Shown: positions 1 to 7,367 of the stretch, one piece after another | How positions within the stretch are numbered: the first letter of the stretch is position 1 | Layout: every line of letters starts with the position of its first letter | Source of the DNA: Muribaculaceae bacterium | GTDB taxonomy: Bacteria > Bacteroidota > Bacteroidia > Bacteroidales > Muribaculaceae | Assembly: GCA_020026215.1 (NCBI GenBank) | Contig: JAHHQT010000053.1 | Coordinates: forward strand, 1 to 12,655 | Reading direction: 5' to 3' | Length of the DNA stretch: 12,655 nucleotides | Notes under the pieces: model-generated | Told to the model about the DNA's origin: nothing | The model's database searches: none | The model's input: the letters and a program-made list of their open reading frames with translations, nothing else | Position numbers and translations under genes: made by a program

Positions 1-85
1 AAGAATAGATAAAGAGGAGTTTGGAGATATAGAGGGAATAAAAGATAAGGGTTAAGATGACAACGCTTTTCACGTAGCGTCTCAC
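1..85 (-). CDS. Possible 5' end of a further leftward gene with a signal-anchor-like N-terminus (partial, speculative)
   Basis: A GTG at 85-83 overlaps the TGA stop of the MurF-like gene (GTGA overlap, typical of coupled genes) and opens a frame that stays open to the window edge. It reads VRRYVKSVVILTLIFYSLYI and continues hydrophobic: a basic N-terminus followed by a long apolar stretch, as in a signal peptide or membrane anchor. Only 28 codons are visible and a second frame is also open here, so chance is a real alternative. Neither frame resembles the start of an alanine racemase domain. Confidence 0.25.
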   Translation of the reverse strand, partial: MRRYVKSVVILTLIFYSLYISKLLFIYS

Positions 86-1398
86 ATAAATATCAATTCA
101 TTGGAAAAATCGCTTTGTGACAAGTTCTTCGCCATTTCTTCCGTTGAGGTGAAGAATTGTGCATCACATTCAAACAACTCTGCATATTTCGAGATTTTTT
201 TACCAATGCCGATTAATCGTTTGATATTTTTGATTTTCAAAAGATTGGCGATGTTTTGGTAAACTTCCTTTTCGGGGATGTTTTCTTCCAATACATCCGA
301 TAGAATTACCTTTGAGGTACGAATGGCTGTGGCTCTGCGATTCGTGAAATCAATGGATTGTGCCAAAGACTTGTAATCGCAGGTATAGGTGTCGTAAACA
401 ATCAGACATTGGTTTACACCTTCGCTTACATCAATACGTGTGCCGACAGGGGTAAGTTTTGCAAATCGTTGGATGATATTGTCGTCAATCTCAATTTTCA
501 GGCTGTACAAGGTAGCCAGGCAGTTGATGGCATTCTCAATCGCATAATTTGTAGTGAATGGAATTGTAATTGATTTGTCTGACAGCAAAAATGAAAAATT
601 GATGGTTGTCGAGTTTTTGTGTTTGATAACTGATGAAATGAACAAAGGTACATCGGTATTGGATCTCGACCAGCAGAATTCCTGTGTGCCATAGCCTAAG
701 TTGATGATACCGCTATATATGACAGAATCATTGTTGTTATAAATGACACATTCGCTATTTTCAGACAAACGCAATTTCTCAGTACTCTTTTCATAGATAG
801 AGTCGAAACCCTCAGCATGTTCGTTGCCGATATTGGTAATGACTGTAATTGTTGGCTTGATAATATCAGCCAAAGAGCTCATTTCATTGCGTTGGGAAAT
901 CCCGGCTTCGATAATGGCTATTTCCGTGTTGTCATCAATGTCCCAAATTGATAAAGGAACTCCAATTTGTGAATTATAGCTGCGTGGACTTCTTACGATG
1001 TTGTAATCGTCTCTCAGTAATTGATATAGCCATTCTTTTACCGTAGTCTTGCCACGGCTGCCAGTAATGCCGATTACAGGAATATTAAAGCGTTGGCGGT
1101 GATATTTCGCTACTTGCTTTAGTGCTGATAGGGTATCTTTAACGATGACAAAATTGGTGTTGTCTTCAAATTGTTCTTCGGGGATATGTTCTACGACAAA
1201 GTTGCGTACTCCCTTGTCGTATAGTTGTTTGATGTATTTATGTCCGTCATTACTTTTTGTCTTGATGGCAAAAAATAAGGTGGATTCAGGATAAGTCAAA
1301 GAGCGTGAGTCAATAAGAAGTGTATTAACTGTTGCTGATGTTAAATTTTGGGTTTTTGCTTTGACTATATCTGCAATTTCTAATATTGAATAATCCAT
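82..1398 (-). CDS. murF: MurF-like Mur ligase (UDP-MurNAc-tripeptide:D-Ala-D-Ala ligase family), without alanine racemase domain
   Basis: MurF adds D-Ala-D-Ala to UDP-MurNAc-tripeptide in the cytoplasm, using ATP, as the last soluble step of the peptidoglycan precursor. The 438-residue protein shows the Mur ligase order: an N-terminal UDP-substrate domain (about 1-100, with LLIDSRS near 27-33), an ATPase domain with P-loop GITGSRGKTT (110-119), YNSQIGVPL (141-149), IIEAG (162-166), TNIGNEHAEGF (188-198) and NAINCLATLY (289-298), then a C-terminal domain from about 315. Two features are odd. The usual MurF substrate motif D-S-Y-N is here YDTYTCD (335-341), with Thr for Asn. The protein also ends at NELIFM, just before the position of the KGSR-like segment that normally follows. 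In Bacteroidota MurF is usually fused to alanine racemase (about 800 residues or more). That half is absent, and stops block this frame at 82 and just beyond. The gene follows the GSCFA gene by 32 bases, probably in one transcript. Family is clear; retained activity is uncertain. Confidence 0.8.
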   Translation of the reverse strand: MDYSILEIADIVKAKTQNLTSATVNTLLIDSRSLTYPESTLFFAIKTKSNDGHKYIKQLYDKGVRNFVVEHIPEEQFEDNTNFVIVKDTLSALKQVAKYHRQRFNIPVIGITGSRGKTTVKEWLYQLLRDDYNIVRSPRSYNSQIGVPLSIWDIDDNTEIAIIEAGISQRNEMSSLADIIKPTITVITNIGNEHAEGFDSIYEKSTEKLRLSENSECVIYNNNDSVIYSGIINLGYGTQEFCWSRSNTDVPLFISSVIKHKNSTTINFSFLLSDKSITIPFTTNYAIENAINCLATLYSLKIEIDDNIIQRFAKLTPVGTRIDVSEGVNQCLIVYDTYTCDYKSLAQSIDFTNRRATAIRTSKVILSDVLEENIPEKEVYQNIANLLKIKNIKRLIGIGKKISKYAELFECDAQFFTSTEEMAKNLSQSDFSNELIFM

Positions 1399-1430
1399 TT
1401 CTTTTTAGATTTCTGCAAAAGTACTACATT

Positions 1431-2387
1431 TTATTCTGTAATATCTTTTAAATACGGATATTTTGCAATCAGTCTTTCTTTGAGCTCGACTGTCGATTTC
1501 TGGAATGCCTGTATGCCTTGGGTATCATCGGTGAGTTGGCGATGAGTCAATCTCTTGAATAGTTTGGCACATTCTTTAGCTGCCATTTTGCTTTGTTCTG
1601 TAAAATTGCAGTCTGAAAACTTTTGGTAAATATATTCCACTGCCATATCTGACGGATGAACCATATCATTGGCATAGAATCGATAATCTCGCAGGTCATC
1701 CAACATAATTTCATACGCAGGAAAATACTTGCAATGATTGAATTTTTCAATCAACTCATTTTCCGCGAAAAGCAGTGTCGATTTGCTGATTTGATTCTCG
1801 TGCGCTCCGTCCGACAGGTGACGGATTGGACTGACTGTAAATATGATTTGGGTGAGAGGAAAACGTTGGTGAATTTCTTTGATTAACGGATTCCAAATAT
1901 CTGTGATTTCTTGAACTGAAATTAAATTTCTATTGAAATTTTTCGCAGGAAGTTTGTGGCAATTGGCTACAATTTCGTTGCTTTCAGCGAGTCGATATAC
2001 ATAGGCTGTACCAAATGTGACAATCAACACCTTCGCAGTTTCTAAGAAGGCAACTCCTTGATGGAAACGGTGGTTGATATTCTCCAAAACCTTGTTGATG
2101 TCTTGGCTTGAAAAAATAGAATGGTGTTGGAAACTATGCCACAAATTATTGTGCTGAAACAACTCTGTTTTTGAATATGGTTTGTTGTCCAACATTCTAC
2201 GTAACGCCTGTGCTATGCTTAAAGGGTTGTATAGAGTTCCGAACGGGTTAATGTCAACATTGAACATGTCCTGTTTCAATCGGTTGCCAATGTTGTCACT
2301 GAAACAAGACCCAAGCATCATGATTTTGTCATCATGCTCAATTTTTACATCGTTTTCCTGGATAGGTATAATTGTCCTAAATTCCAT
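1431..2387 (-). CDS. GSCFA-domain protein (SGNH/GDSL-like hydrolase fold)
   Basis: The 318-residue protein belongs to the GSCFA family, named after its N-terminal motif and thought to be related to SGNH/GDSL esterases; its substrate is not known. The motif appears as GSCFSDNIG (26-34), with Ser27 the likely nucleophile. GTAYVYR (126-132), NCHKLP (142-147) and SPIRH (186-190) are further blocks typical of the family. DMVHPSDMAVEYIYQKF (241-257) supplies the Asp-x-x-His pair (D241, H244) expected near the C-terminus of an SGNH catalytic site. There is no signal peptide or membrane segment, so it is probably cytoplasmic. I recall this gene next to murF-alr in other Bacteroidales, which makes a cell-envelope role plausible but unproven. 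A candidate promoter lies 18-25 bases upstream of the ATG. Confidence 0.85.
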   Translation of the reverse strand: MEFRTIIPIQENDVKIEHDDKIMMLGSCFSDNIGNRLKQDMFNVDINPFGTLYNPLSIAQALRRMLDNKPYSKTELFQHNNLWHSFQHHSIFSSQDINKVLENINHRFHQGVAFLETAKVLIVTFGTAYVYRLAESNEIVANCHKLPAKNFNRNLISVQEITDIWNPLIKEIHQRFPLTQIIFTVSPIRHLSDGAHENQISKSTLLFAENELIEKFNHCKYFPAYEIMLDDLRDYRFYANDMVHPSDMAVEYIYQKFSDCNFTEQSKMAAKECAKLFKRLTHRQLTDDTQGIQAFQKSTVELKERLIAKYPYLKDITE

Positions 2388-2404
2388 ATTGCCATTGTTT
2401 GGTG

Positions 2405-2436
2405 TAAAGATACAATTTTTGTCTTTTTTGAGGAAA
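2405..2436 (-). promoter_or_regulatory. Candidate Bacteroidota promoter for the GSCFA-murF pair
   Basis: On the minus strand TATCTTTA (2412-2405) matches the -7 consensus TAnnTTTG at all but the last fixed position. A TTTC 20 bases upstream (2436-2433) is an approximate -33 element. It lies in the 69-base gap after the MATE gene, so the pair may be transcribed independently of it. Confidence 0.45.
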
Positions 2437-2456
2437 TTAGAATCCCGAATTTGTTC

Positions 2457-3818
2457 CTAAATTTTGTCGTATGAACTTTTTCGTCGGGTCTTTAAAAAAA
2501 TAAAAAATACATATAATGTAGTTATTAATTCAGTGACAGGTACTGCCAGCCACATTCCTTTATCTCCCCAAAATATCGGTAGGGTGATGAAGCAGGGAAT
2601 CATAAATATAAAACCACGGAGAACCGTGATGACGGTTGCAGGAGTCGCTCTTTCGATACTTTGGAAATAGCTGATGGCTACAATGTTGATGGCAAAGAAG
2701 ATGTAGCCCAATGCAAACAATGGCAACCCCTTGCTCGCAATTGTATAGGCAGGATTGTCTTCATCAATGAACATTGCTACCATTTCTCCACTAAAGAAAA
2801 ATTGAATTAATATGATGACTATGGCACTTAAAATTGCTGATGTCATGGCAATATTTAAGGCCTTTTTGACCCTTTGCATGTTGCCCGCTCCATAATTGTA
2901 GCTGATTATAGGTTGTGCTGACTGACCAATGGCAGTATTCAACATCAATATCAGAGGAAAAAGGTAACAGCCCACACTGAAAGCTGCCACTCCATCTTCG
3001 TGCAGATATTTCATAAAGATGGAGTTCCCAACAAACATCATACAGGCAATGGCCAGCTCGCATAGAAAAGTGGAAGAGCCCAACTTGCATATATTCTTGA
3101 TGTTGCGGGATATGAGAGCACGACTTCTCTGAGTAAGGTCAAAGGCGATAAATCTAAGTTTGCAGGACTTTCTGCTCATGTAGATGAGTACCATTGCCGC
3201 CCCGACAATATAGCCCAAACTGGTTGCCAATGCCGCGCCAAACATTCCCCATTCAAAGACATAAATGAACAGATAGTCAAGAATAATATTGATGACTGCA
3301 GAAATGACATTGCATATCATAGCAAAGTTGGGGGCACCGTCCAAACGGATATAGAACAATCCGGCGCTCAGAATAGCGCTGAATACCAAGAAAGGTACAA
3401 ACCAATAGATGTACTCAACGACTAATGGTAAAAGTCGTTCAGAGCTGCCCAATAGAATTGCCACTTCGGGAGCAAAGATGGTAACAAAGGTCCAAATAAC
3501 AGCTAAAAATGAAATGCAGATGACAATGGAATGAGTAATATTTAATCGTGCATTATCTATTTGCCCTCGAGATAAATAAATGGACGCAATGACGGAAGAC
3601 CCAACTCCAAACATCAATCCGAAACCTGTATTGATTAGAAAAATAGGGGCTGTTATATTTACGGCTGCTATGGCATCGCTACCTATCCCTTGTCCGACAA
3701 ATATACCGTCGGTAATGACAAAGGCTGCTGAGAAAACCATCCCCATAAGGGTCGGGATTAAGATTTGGAAAAATAGTTTGGTGATTTCTGTCTTTCCAAA
3801 GTTTAATTTGTCAGTCAT
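2457..3818 (-). CDS. MATE family multidrug/cation antiporter
   Basis: This is a polytopic inner-membrane transporter of the MATE family, which exports drugs or metabolites in exchange for Na+ or H+. From the ATG at 3818 it is 453 residues long, the normal family size, with about 12 hydrophobic segments in two related halves. The first half opens with LIPTLMGMVFSAAFVITDGI, the typical first MATE segment. The second half has the matching signature NTAIGQSAQPIISYNYGAGN. Basic residues (KTRRKSSYDK) close the C-terminus on the cytoplasmic side. An upstream in-frame TTG at 3845 would give 462 residues, but it lies inside a perfect -7 promoter element, and MTDKLNFGKTEI at 3818 looks like the natural N-terminus. 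Substrate cannot be told from sequence. It is divergent from rnr and is the first gene of the leftward group. Confidence 0.9.
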   Translation of the reverse strand: MTDKLNFGKTEITKLFFQILIPTLMGMVFSAAFVITDGIFVGQGIGSDAIAAVNITAPIFLINTGFGLMFGVGSSVIASIYLSRGQIDNARLNITHSIVICISFLAVIWTFVTIFAPEVAILLGSSERLLPLVVEYIYWFVPFLVFSAILSAGLFYIRLDGAPNFAMICNVISAVINIILDYLFIYVFEWGMFGAALATSLGYIVGAAMVLIYMSRKSCKLRFIAFDLTQRSRALISRNIKNICKLGSSTFLCELAIACMMFVGNSIFMKYLHEDGVAAFSVGCYLFPLILMLNTAIGQSAQPIISYNYGAGNMQRVKKALNIAMTSAILSAIVIILIQFFFSGEMVAMFIDEDNPAYTIASKGLPLFALGYIFFAINIVAISYFQSIERATPATVITVLRGFIFMIPCFITLPIFWGDKGMWLAVPVTELITTLYVFFIFLKTRRKSSYDKI

Positions 3819-3842
3819 TTCAGTTATCCGATTAAATTTTTG

Positions 3843-3850
3843 CAAAGATA
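3843..3850 (-). promoter_or_regulatory. -7 promoter element of the MATE gene
   Basis: Minus-strand TATCTTTG (3850-3843) is a perfect match to the Bacteroidota -7 consensus TAnnTTTG. It would start transcription near 3836, leaving a leader of about 18 nt before the ATG at 3818. The -33 region is weak (GTTC at 3873-3870, 19-base spacing). Its position rules against the upstream TTG start. Confidence 0.55.
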
Positions 3851-3860
3851 GAAATTAAAA

Positions 3861-3880
3861 ATGAACTATGAACTATGAAT
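3861..3880. repeat. Short tandem repeat, heptamer ATGAACT, 2.9 copies
   Basis: ATGAACT-ATGAACT-ATGAAT runs without interruption in the divergent intergenic region, just upstream of the MATE -7 element. On the minus strand it spans the place where the -33 element should be, so a change in copy number could alter that promoter. No function is shown by the sequence. Confidence 0.75.
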
Positions 3881-3976
3881 TGGACAGGTTTAACTTGTGT
3901 GAAAAGAGTTGAATCTCTTTGATTTTTTTGCAAGAAATAATTGATGCATTTATAATGTGGATAAAAATAAAATATA

Positions 3977-3984
3977 TATATTTG
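3977..3984 (+). promoter_or_regulatory. -7 promoter element of rnr
   Basis: TATATTTG is a perfect match to TAnnTTTG, 34 bases before the rnr ATG at 4019. No good -33 TTTG is seen at the right spacing, and the surroundings are very AT-rich, so the match could be partly chance. Confidence 0.45.
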
Positions 3985-4018
3985 TATTCTAACTTAGACA
4001 AAAAGATTAAATTAGTAT

Positions 4019-6307
4019 ATGGCAAGAAAAGAAAAGGTACAAGCTACTAAAAAAGATGATTTTAAGGATGCCGTAGTTGATTTCTTTAATGAGCATAACA
4101 AGGGTTCTTATAACTATAAAGAGGTAGCTCTTGAATTGGATATCACACGCCGTGCATATCAATATATGATTGCCGACTTGTTGGATGACTTGGTTTTGGA
4201 GGGGTTCTTGGTGGAACTTGTCCCGGGGAAATATCAGGCATCTGAAATTACTACCGCTTCCGAAGGTGTATTTGTTCGCAGAAGCAATGGTAAAAATAGT
4301 GTACTTATTGACAATGGAGAAGTGCCTATCTTTATTGCAGAACGTAACTCTATGCATGCGCTCAATGGCGACCGTGTGAAGGTGCATTTGTGTGCTCAAC
4401 GCAAGGGTTTCGAACCGGAAGCACAAGTCGTTGAAATTATAGAAAAGAAAGATCAAGTATTTATTGGTACTTTGAAAGTGGATAAAAACTTTGCTTTCCT
4501 TCAAACAGATAGTAAATACTTGGCTTGTGATATTTTCATCCCTAAAAACAAATTGAAGGGTGGAAAAACAGGTGACAAGGCTATTGTTAAAATCGTAAAA
4601 TGGGACGATGAGGACAAGAGCCCAACAGGTGACATTGTAGATATTTTGGGACGTACAGGTGAAAACAACTCAGAAATGAATGCTATTTTGGCTGAGTTTG
4701 GTTTGCCTTATGTTTATCCGAAGAATGTTGAGGCTGCTGCTGACAAGATTGATGAAGGCATCACTGCTGAAGTGATTGCAGCGCGAGAAGATTTTCGCGA
4801 AGTACCAACATTCACTATTGACCCGCGTGATGCAAAAGACTTCGATGATGCGTTGTCTATCCGTCAGCTTGAAAACGGTAACTGGGAAGTGGGTGTACAC
4901 ATTGCCGATGTGACACATTACGTAACTCCGGGTTCTGTTATTGACAAAGAGGCTGAAAAGCGTGCTACTTCTGTCTATTTGGTGGACCGAACAGTGCCGA
5001 TGTTGCCGGAACGTTTGTGTAATGGAATTTGCTCATTGCGCCCAAATGAAGAAAAATTGGCATTCTCTTGTGTGTTCGAATTGAACGAAGCATCAGATGT
5101 CATCAACTATCATATTTGCCGTACTGTCATCAAGAGTAACCGTCGCTTTACTTACGAAGAAGCGCAGGCTATTATTGAAAGCGGAGAAGGGGAATACTCC
5201 ACTGAAATTCTACAGTTGGACAAATTGGCAAAAGGTTTGCGCCAACGCCGTTTCGAAAACGGAGCAGTCAACTTTGACAGAACTGAGGTGCGTTTCGAAA
5301 TTGACGAAAAAGGCCACCCAATCAGTGTATTCTTCAAGGAATCGAAAGATGCCAATAAGTTGATTGAAGAATTCATGTTGTTGGCCAATAAGCAAGTGGC
5401 AACAGCAATAGGTAAAGCTCCTAAGAATAAAAAAGCTAAAGCGTTTGTTTATCGTATCCACGATAATCCTGACCCTGACAAGATGATGAACTTTGCAGCA
5501 ATTGCCAGCCGTTTCGGTTATAAAGTCAAGACAAAAGGCAAACGTTCAGATATGAACAATTCGTTGAACAAGATGCTTGCAAAAGTGAAGGGGCAACCGG
5601 AGGAAAACTTGCTTTCCATCTTAGCAATCCGTTCCATGTCGAAAGCTGTCTATTCAACTGTCAATATCGGTCACTACGGATTGTCGTTTGATTACTATAC
5701 TCACTTTACTTCTCCTATCCGTCGTTATCCAGATATGATGGTACACCGTTTGTTGGAGAAATATTTGGCAGGCGGACGTAGCGTGAATGCCGCTAAATTG
5801 GAAGATGAATGTAAGCATTCATCAGACATGGAACAATTGGCAGCCAATGCTGAACGTGCTTCCATCAAATACAAACAAGTCGAATTCATGGCCGATCACA
5901 TGGGCGAAGTCTATGAAGGCTCTGTTTCCGGAGTTACCGAATGGGGACTATATGTTGAACTTGAAGAAAACAAGTGTGAAGGTATGGTGCCAATCCGTGA
6001 TTTGGGTGATGACTATTATGAATTTGATGAAAAGAACTATTGTTTGATTGGTCGTCGCAAGAAGCGCGTTTACCAATTGGGTGACAAGTTGAAAGTTCAA
6101 GTGGCTCGCACTGATTTGAATAAGAAGCAACTTGATTTTGCCATTGTGGATGAAAATGGTGTTCCTCAGGTTTCAGTTAACAAGAATGGCGAAGTGAAAA
6201 CAAGTTCAGGCACAAAGAATGGTTCGAAGTCAAAATCCAAAGCTAAATCCAAATCAAAGGAAAAAGCGCAAAAACAATCCAAAAAGGGTAGCAAAAAACG
6301 TAAATGA
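4019..6307 (+). CDS. rnr: Ribonuclease R (3'-5' exoribonuclease, RNase II/R family)
   Basis: RNase R is a processive cytoplasmic 3'-5' exonuclease that degrades structured RNA and takes part in rRNA quality control. The 762-residue protein has the full domain order. An N-terminal winged-helix region (about 12-75) is followed by cold-shock OB domains (about 80-210) and the catalytic RNB domain (about 255-585). RNB carries IDPRDAKDFDDALS (267-280), whose Asp268, Asp274, Asp276 and Asp277 are the expected metal-binding set, and the family signature THFTSPIRRYPDMMVHRLL (561-579). An S1 RNA-binding domain follows (about 627-710, GSVSGVTEWGLYVELEE). The last 40 residues are an almost pure Lys/Ser/Gly tail, as in other RNase R proteins, where such tails help bind RNA. 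The gene stands alone, between a divergent MATE gene and a strong terminator. Length and motifs are complete, and identification is secure. Confidence 0.97.
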   Translation: MARKEKVQATKKDDFKDAVVDFFNEHNKGSYNYKEVALELDITRRAYQYMIADLLDDLVLEGFLVELVPGKYQASEITTASEGVFVRRSNGKNSVLIDNGEVPIFIAERNSMHALNGDRVKVHLCAQRKGFEPEAQVVEIIEKKDQVFIGTLKVDKNFAFLQTDSKYLACDIFIPKNKLKGGKTGDKAIVKIVKWDDEDKSPTGDIVDILGRTGENNSEMNAILAEFGLPYVYPKNVEAAADKIDEGITAEVIAAREDFREVPTFTIDPRDAKDFDDALSIRQLENGNWEVGVHIADVTHYVTPGSVIDKEAEKRATSVYLVDRTVPMLPERLCNGICSLRPNEEKLAFSCVFELNEASDVINYHICRTVIKSNRRFTYEEAQAIIESGEGEYSTEILQLDKLAKGLRQRRFENGAVNFDRTEVRFEIDEKGHPISVFFKESKDANKLIEEFMLLANKQVATAIGKAPKNKKAKAFVYRIHDNPDPDKMMNFAAIASRFGYKVKTKGKRSDMNNSLNKMLAKVKGQPEENLLSILAIRSMSKAVYSTVNIGHYGLSFDYYTHFTSPIRRYPDMMVHRLLEKYLAGGRSVNAAKLEDECKHSSDMEQLAANAERASIKYKQVEFMADHMGEVYEGSVSGVTEWGLYVELEENKCEGMVPIRDLGDDYYEFDEKNYCLIGRRKKRVYQLGDKLKVQVARTDLNKKQLDFAIVDENGVPQVSVNKNGEVKTSSGTKNGSKSKSKAKSKSKEKAQKQSKKGSKKRK

Positions 6308-6334
6308 TTTGAATTAAGTAGAAAATTTAATATC

Positions 6335-6370
6335 AAAAAGAGACTCTAATTTGTTTTAGAGTCTCTTTTT
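6335..6370 (+). terminator. Strong intrinsic terminator after rnr
   Basis: A perfect 15-bp inverted repeat (6335-6349 with 6356-6370) encloses a 6-base loop, TTTGTT. The core stem is GAGACTCTAA/TTAGAGTCTC and the right arm ends in five T. The left arm starts with five A, so the hairpin can act in both directions. It lies 27 bases after the rnr stop. Confidence 0.9.
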
Positions 6371-6394
6371 ATACATATTTATATATATGTAATA

Positions 6395-6437
6395 TTCTTG
6401 AATAAGAACTTCCTTTTTGCCAGAAAATATTCAAGAA
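6395..6437. repeat. 10-bp inverted repeat upstream of frd
   Basis: TTCTTGAATA (6395-6404) is exactly complementary to TATTCAAGAA (6428-6437), with 23 bases between. The half-site spacing is long for a simple dimeric operator and there is no T-run for a terminator. It is a possible regulator site, or chance in AT-rich DNA. Confidence 0.35.
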
Positions 6438-6555
6438 AATTGGTCGTGAAACATAGCTACAAGGCTTATTTGGACTCGTTCTTATCTATCTATATGACTT
6501 TTTGTTATAAAATGTGTATTTATCTGAAAATTTTAGACAATTAAATCAAGATTAA

Positions 6556-6587
6556 TTTCCATATTTGATTTTAAAAGGGTAATTTTG
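6556..6587 (+). promoter_or_regulatory. Candidate promoter of the frd operon
   Basis: TAATTTTG (6580-6587) matches the Bacteroidota -7 consensus TAnnTTTG exactly. TTTC (6556-6559), 20 bases upstream, is a reasonable -33 element. Transcription would start near 6594, giving an AT-rich leader of about 65 nt, which is common for highly expressed genes in this phylum. Confidence 0.6.
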
Positions 6588-6659
6588 TACCATCGATTCT
6601 TGTTTGAAAAACGAATTAATTACAAATAACATTATTAATAACTAAATTACAAAACTACT

Positions 6660-7340
6660 ATGTGGTTAACGAATTCATCATTAGGACGAAAAGTAGTGAT
6701 GTCCATCACAGGACTTTTCTTACTCCTATTTGTGACCTTTCACGTATTAATGAATACGGTAGCTCTTATTTCAGGAAGCGCATACAATGCTGTTTGTGAA
6801 TTCTTGGGAGCTAATTGGTATGCTTTGGTCGCTACAGCTGTATTGGCTGCTGGTTTCATTGCTCACATCATTTACGCTTTCTGGTTGACTCTTCAAAACC
6901 GTAAAGCTCGTGGTAATGACCGTTATGCAGTTACTGCTCGTCCAAAGAGTGTAGAATGGGCATCTCAAAACATGCTTGTTCTTGGTATTATTGTTATTGC
7001 ATTCATGGTTGTACACTTCGCACAATTCTGGGCAAAAATGCAATTGGTGGAACTTTTGCACCAAGCAGACGCTACAGTAGATGCAAGTTTGGCTGCTGAT
7101 GGTATGCATCACATTGAAAATGCTTTCAGTCAACTATGGACATTGCCAGTTTACCTTATCGGTCTAGTGGCTCTATGGTTCCACATGACTCACGGATTCT
7201 GGAGCGCATTCCAATCAATTGGTGTTTCAAACAACAAATGGATTGCTCGTTTCAAAGTTTTAGGTAATTGGTGGGCTACAATCGTTATCGGATTGTTTGT
7301 TATCCAAGCTGTTGTATTCACTTGCCAATTTGCGGCATAA
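6660..7340 (+). CDS. frdC: Fumarate reductase/succinate dehydrogenase cytochrome b subunit (B-type, di-heme)
   Basis: This is the membrane anchor of a type B quinol:fumarate reductase/succinate dehydrogenase. It carries heme b and exchanges electrons with menaquinone. At 226 residues with five hydrophobic helices (about 12-38, 53-78, 103-127, 158-182, 203-225) it matches the single-anchor B-type family. The candidate heme ligands lie one per helix: His28 (TFHVLMN), His69 (AHIIYAF), His119 (VVHFAQF) and His175 or His178 (WFHMTHGFW), the four-histidine pattern expected for two hemes. The start MWLTNSSLGRK is typical and follows an AT-rich leader without a Shine-Dalgarno site. It is the first gene of frdCAB, 27 bases before frdA. 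Whether the complex works as reductase or dehydrogenase cannot be read from this subunit; the frd name is chosen because anaerobic Bacteroidales use it to reduce fumarate. Confidence 0.95.
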   Translation: MWLTNSSLGRKVVMSITGLFLLLFVTFHVLMNTVALISGSAYNAVCEFLGANWYALVATAVLAAGFIAHIIYAFWLTLQNRKARGNDRYAVTARPKSVEWASQNMLVLGIIVIAFMVVHFAQFWAKMQLVELLHQADATVDASLAADGMHHIENAFSQLWTLPVYLIGLVALWFHMTHGFWSAFQSIGVSNNKWIARFKVLGNWWATIVIGLFVIQAVVFTCQFAA

Positions 7341-7367
7341 TTTCTAACACTTCAAATTTATTGAAAC

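Larger units (their letters stand above)
6371..6659. other. Intergenic region between rnr and the frd operon
   Basis: The whole gap between genes is 352 bases (6308-6659). Beyond the rnr terminator it holds no credible open frame on either strand. It contains an imperfectly placed 10-bp inverted repeat (6395-6404 TTCTTGAATA with 6428-6437 TATTCAAGAA, 23-base spacer), a candidate frd promoter (6556-6587), and an AT-rich leader of about 65-70 nt before frdC. No riboswitch-like conserved structure was recognised. Confidence 0.6.

Noticed and set aside
3903..3930. Hairpin AAAGAG-TTGAAT-CTCTTT followed by a T-rich stretch, terminator-like
   Set aside because: It lies between two divergent promoters with no gene reading into it, and the stem is only 6 bp of mostly A and T. 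It is likely chance.
4007..4504. 165-codon open frame on the minus strand within the start of rnr
   Set aside because: It is antisense to a secure RNase R coding sequence and its translation has no recognisable motif. Long antisense frames are common in coding DNA.
6771..7133. 120-codon open frame on the minus strand inside frdC
   Set aside because: It is antisense to a well-supported membrane subunit and shows no independent evidence of coding.
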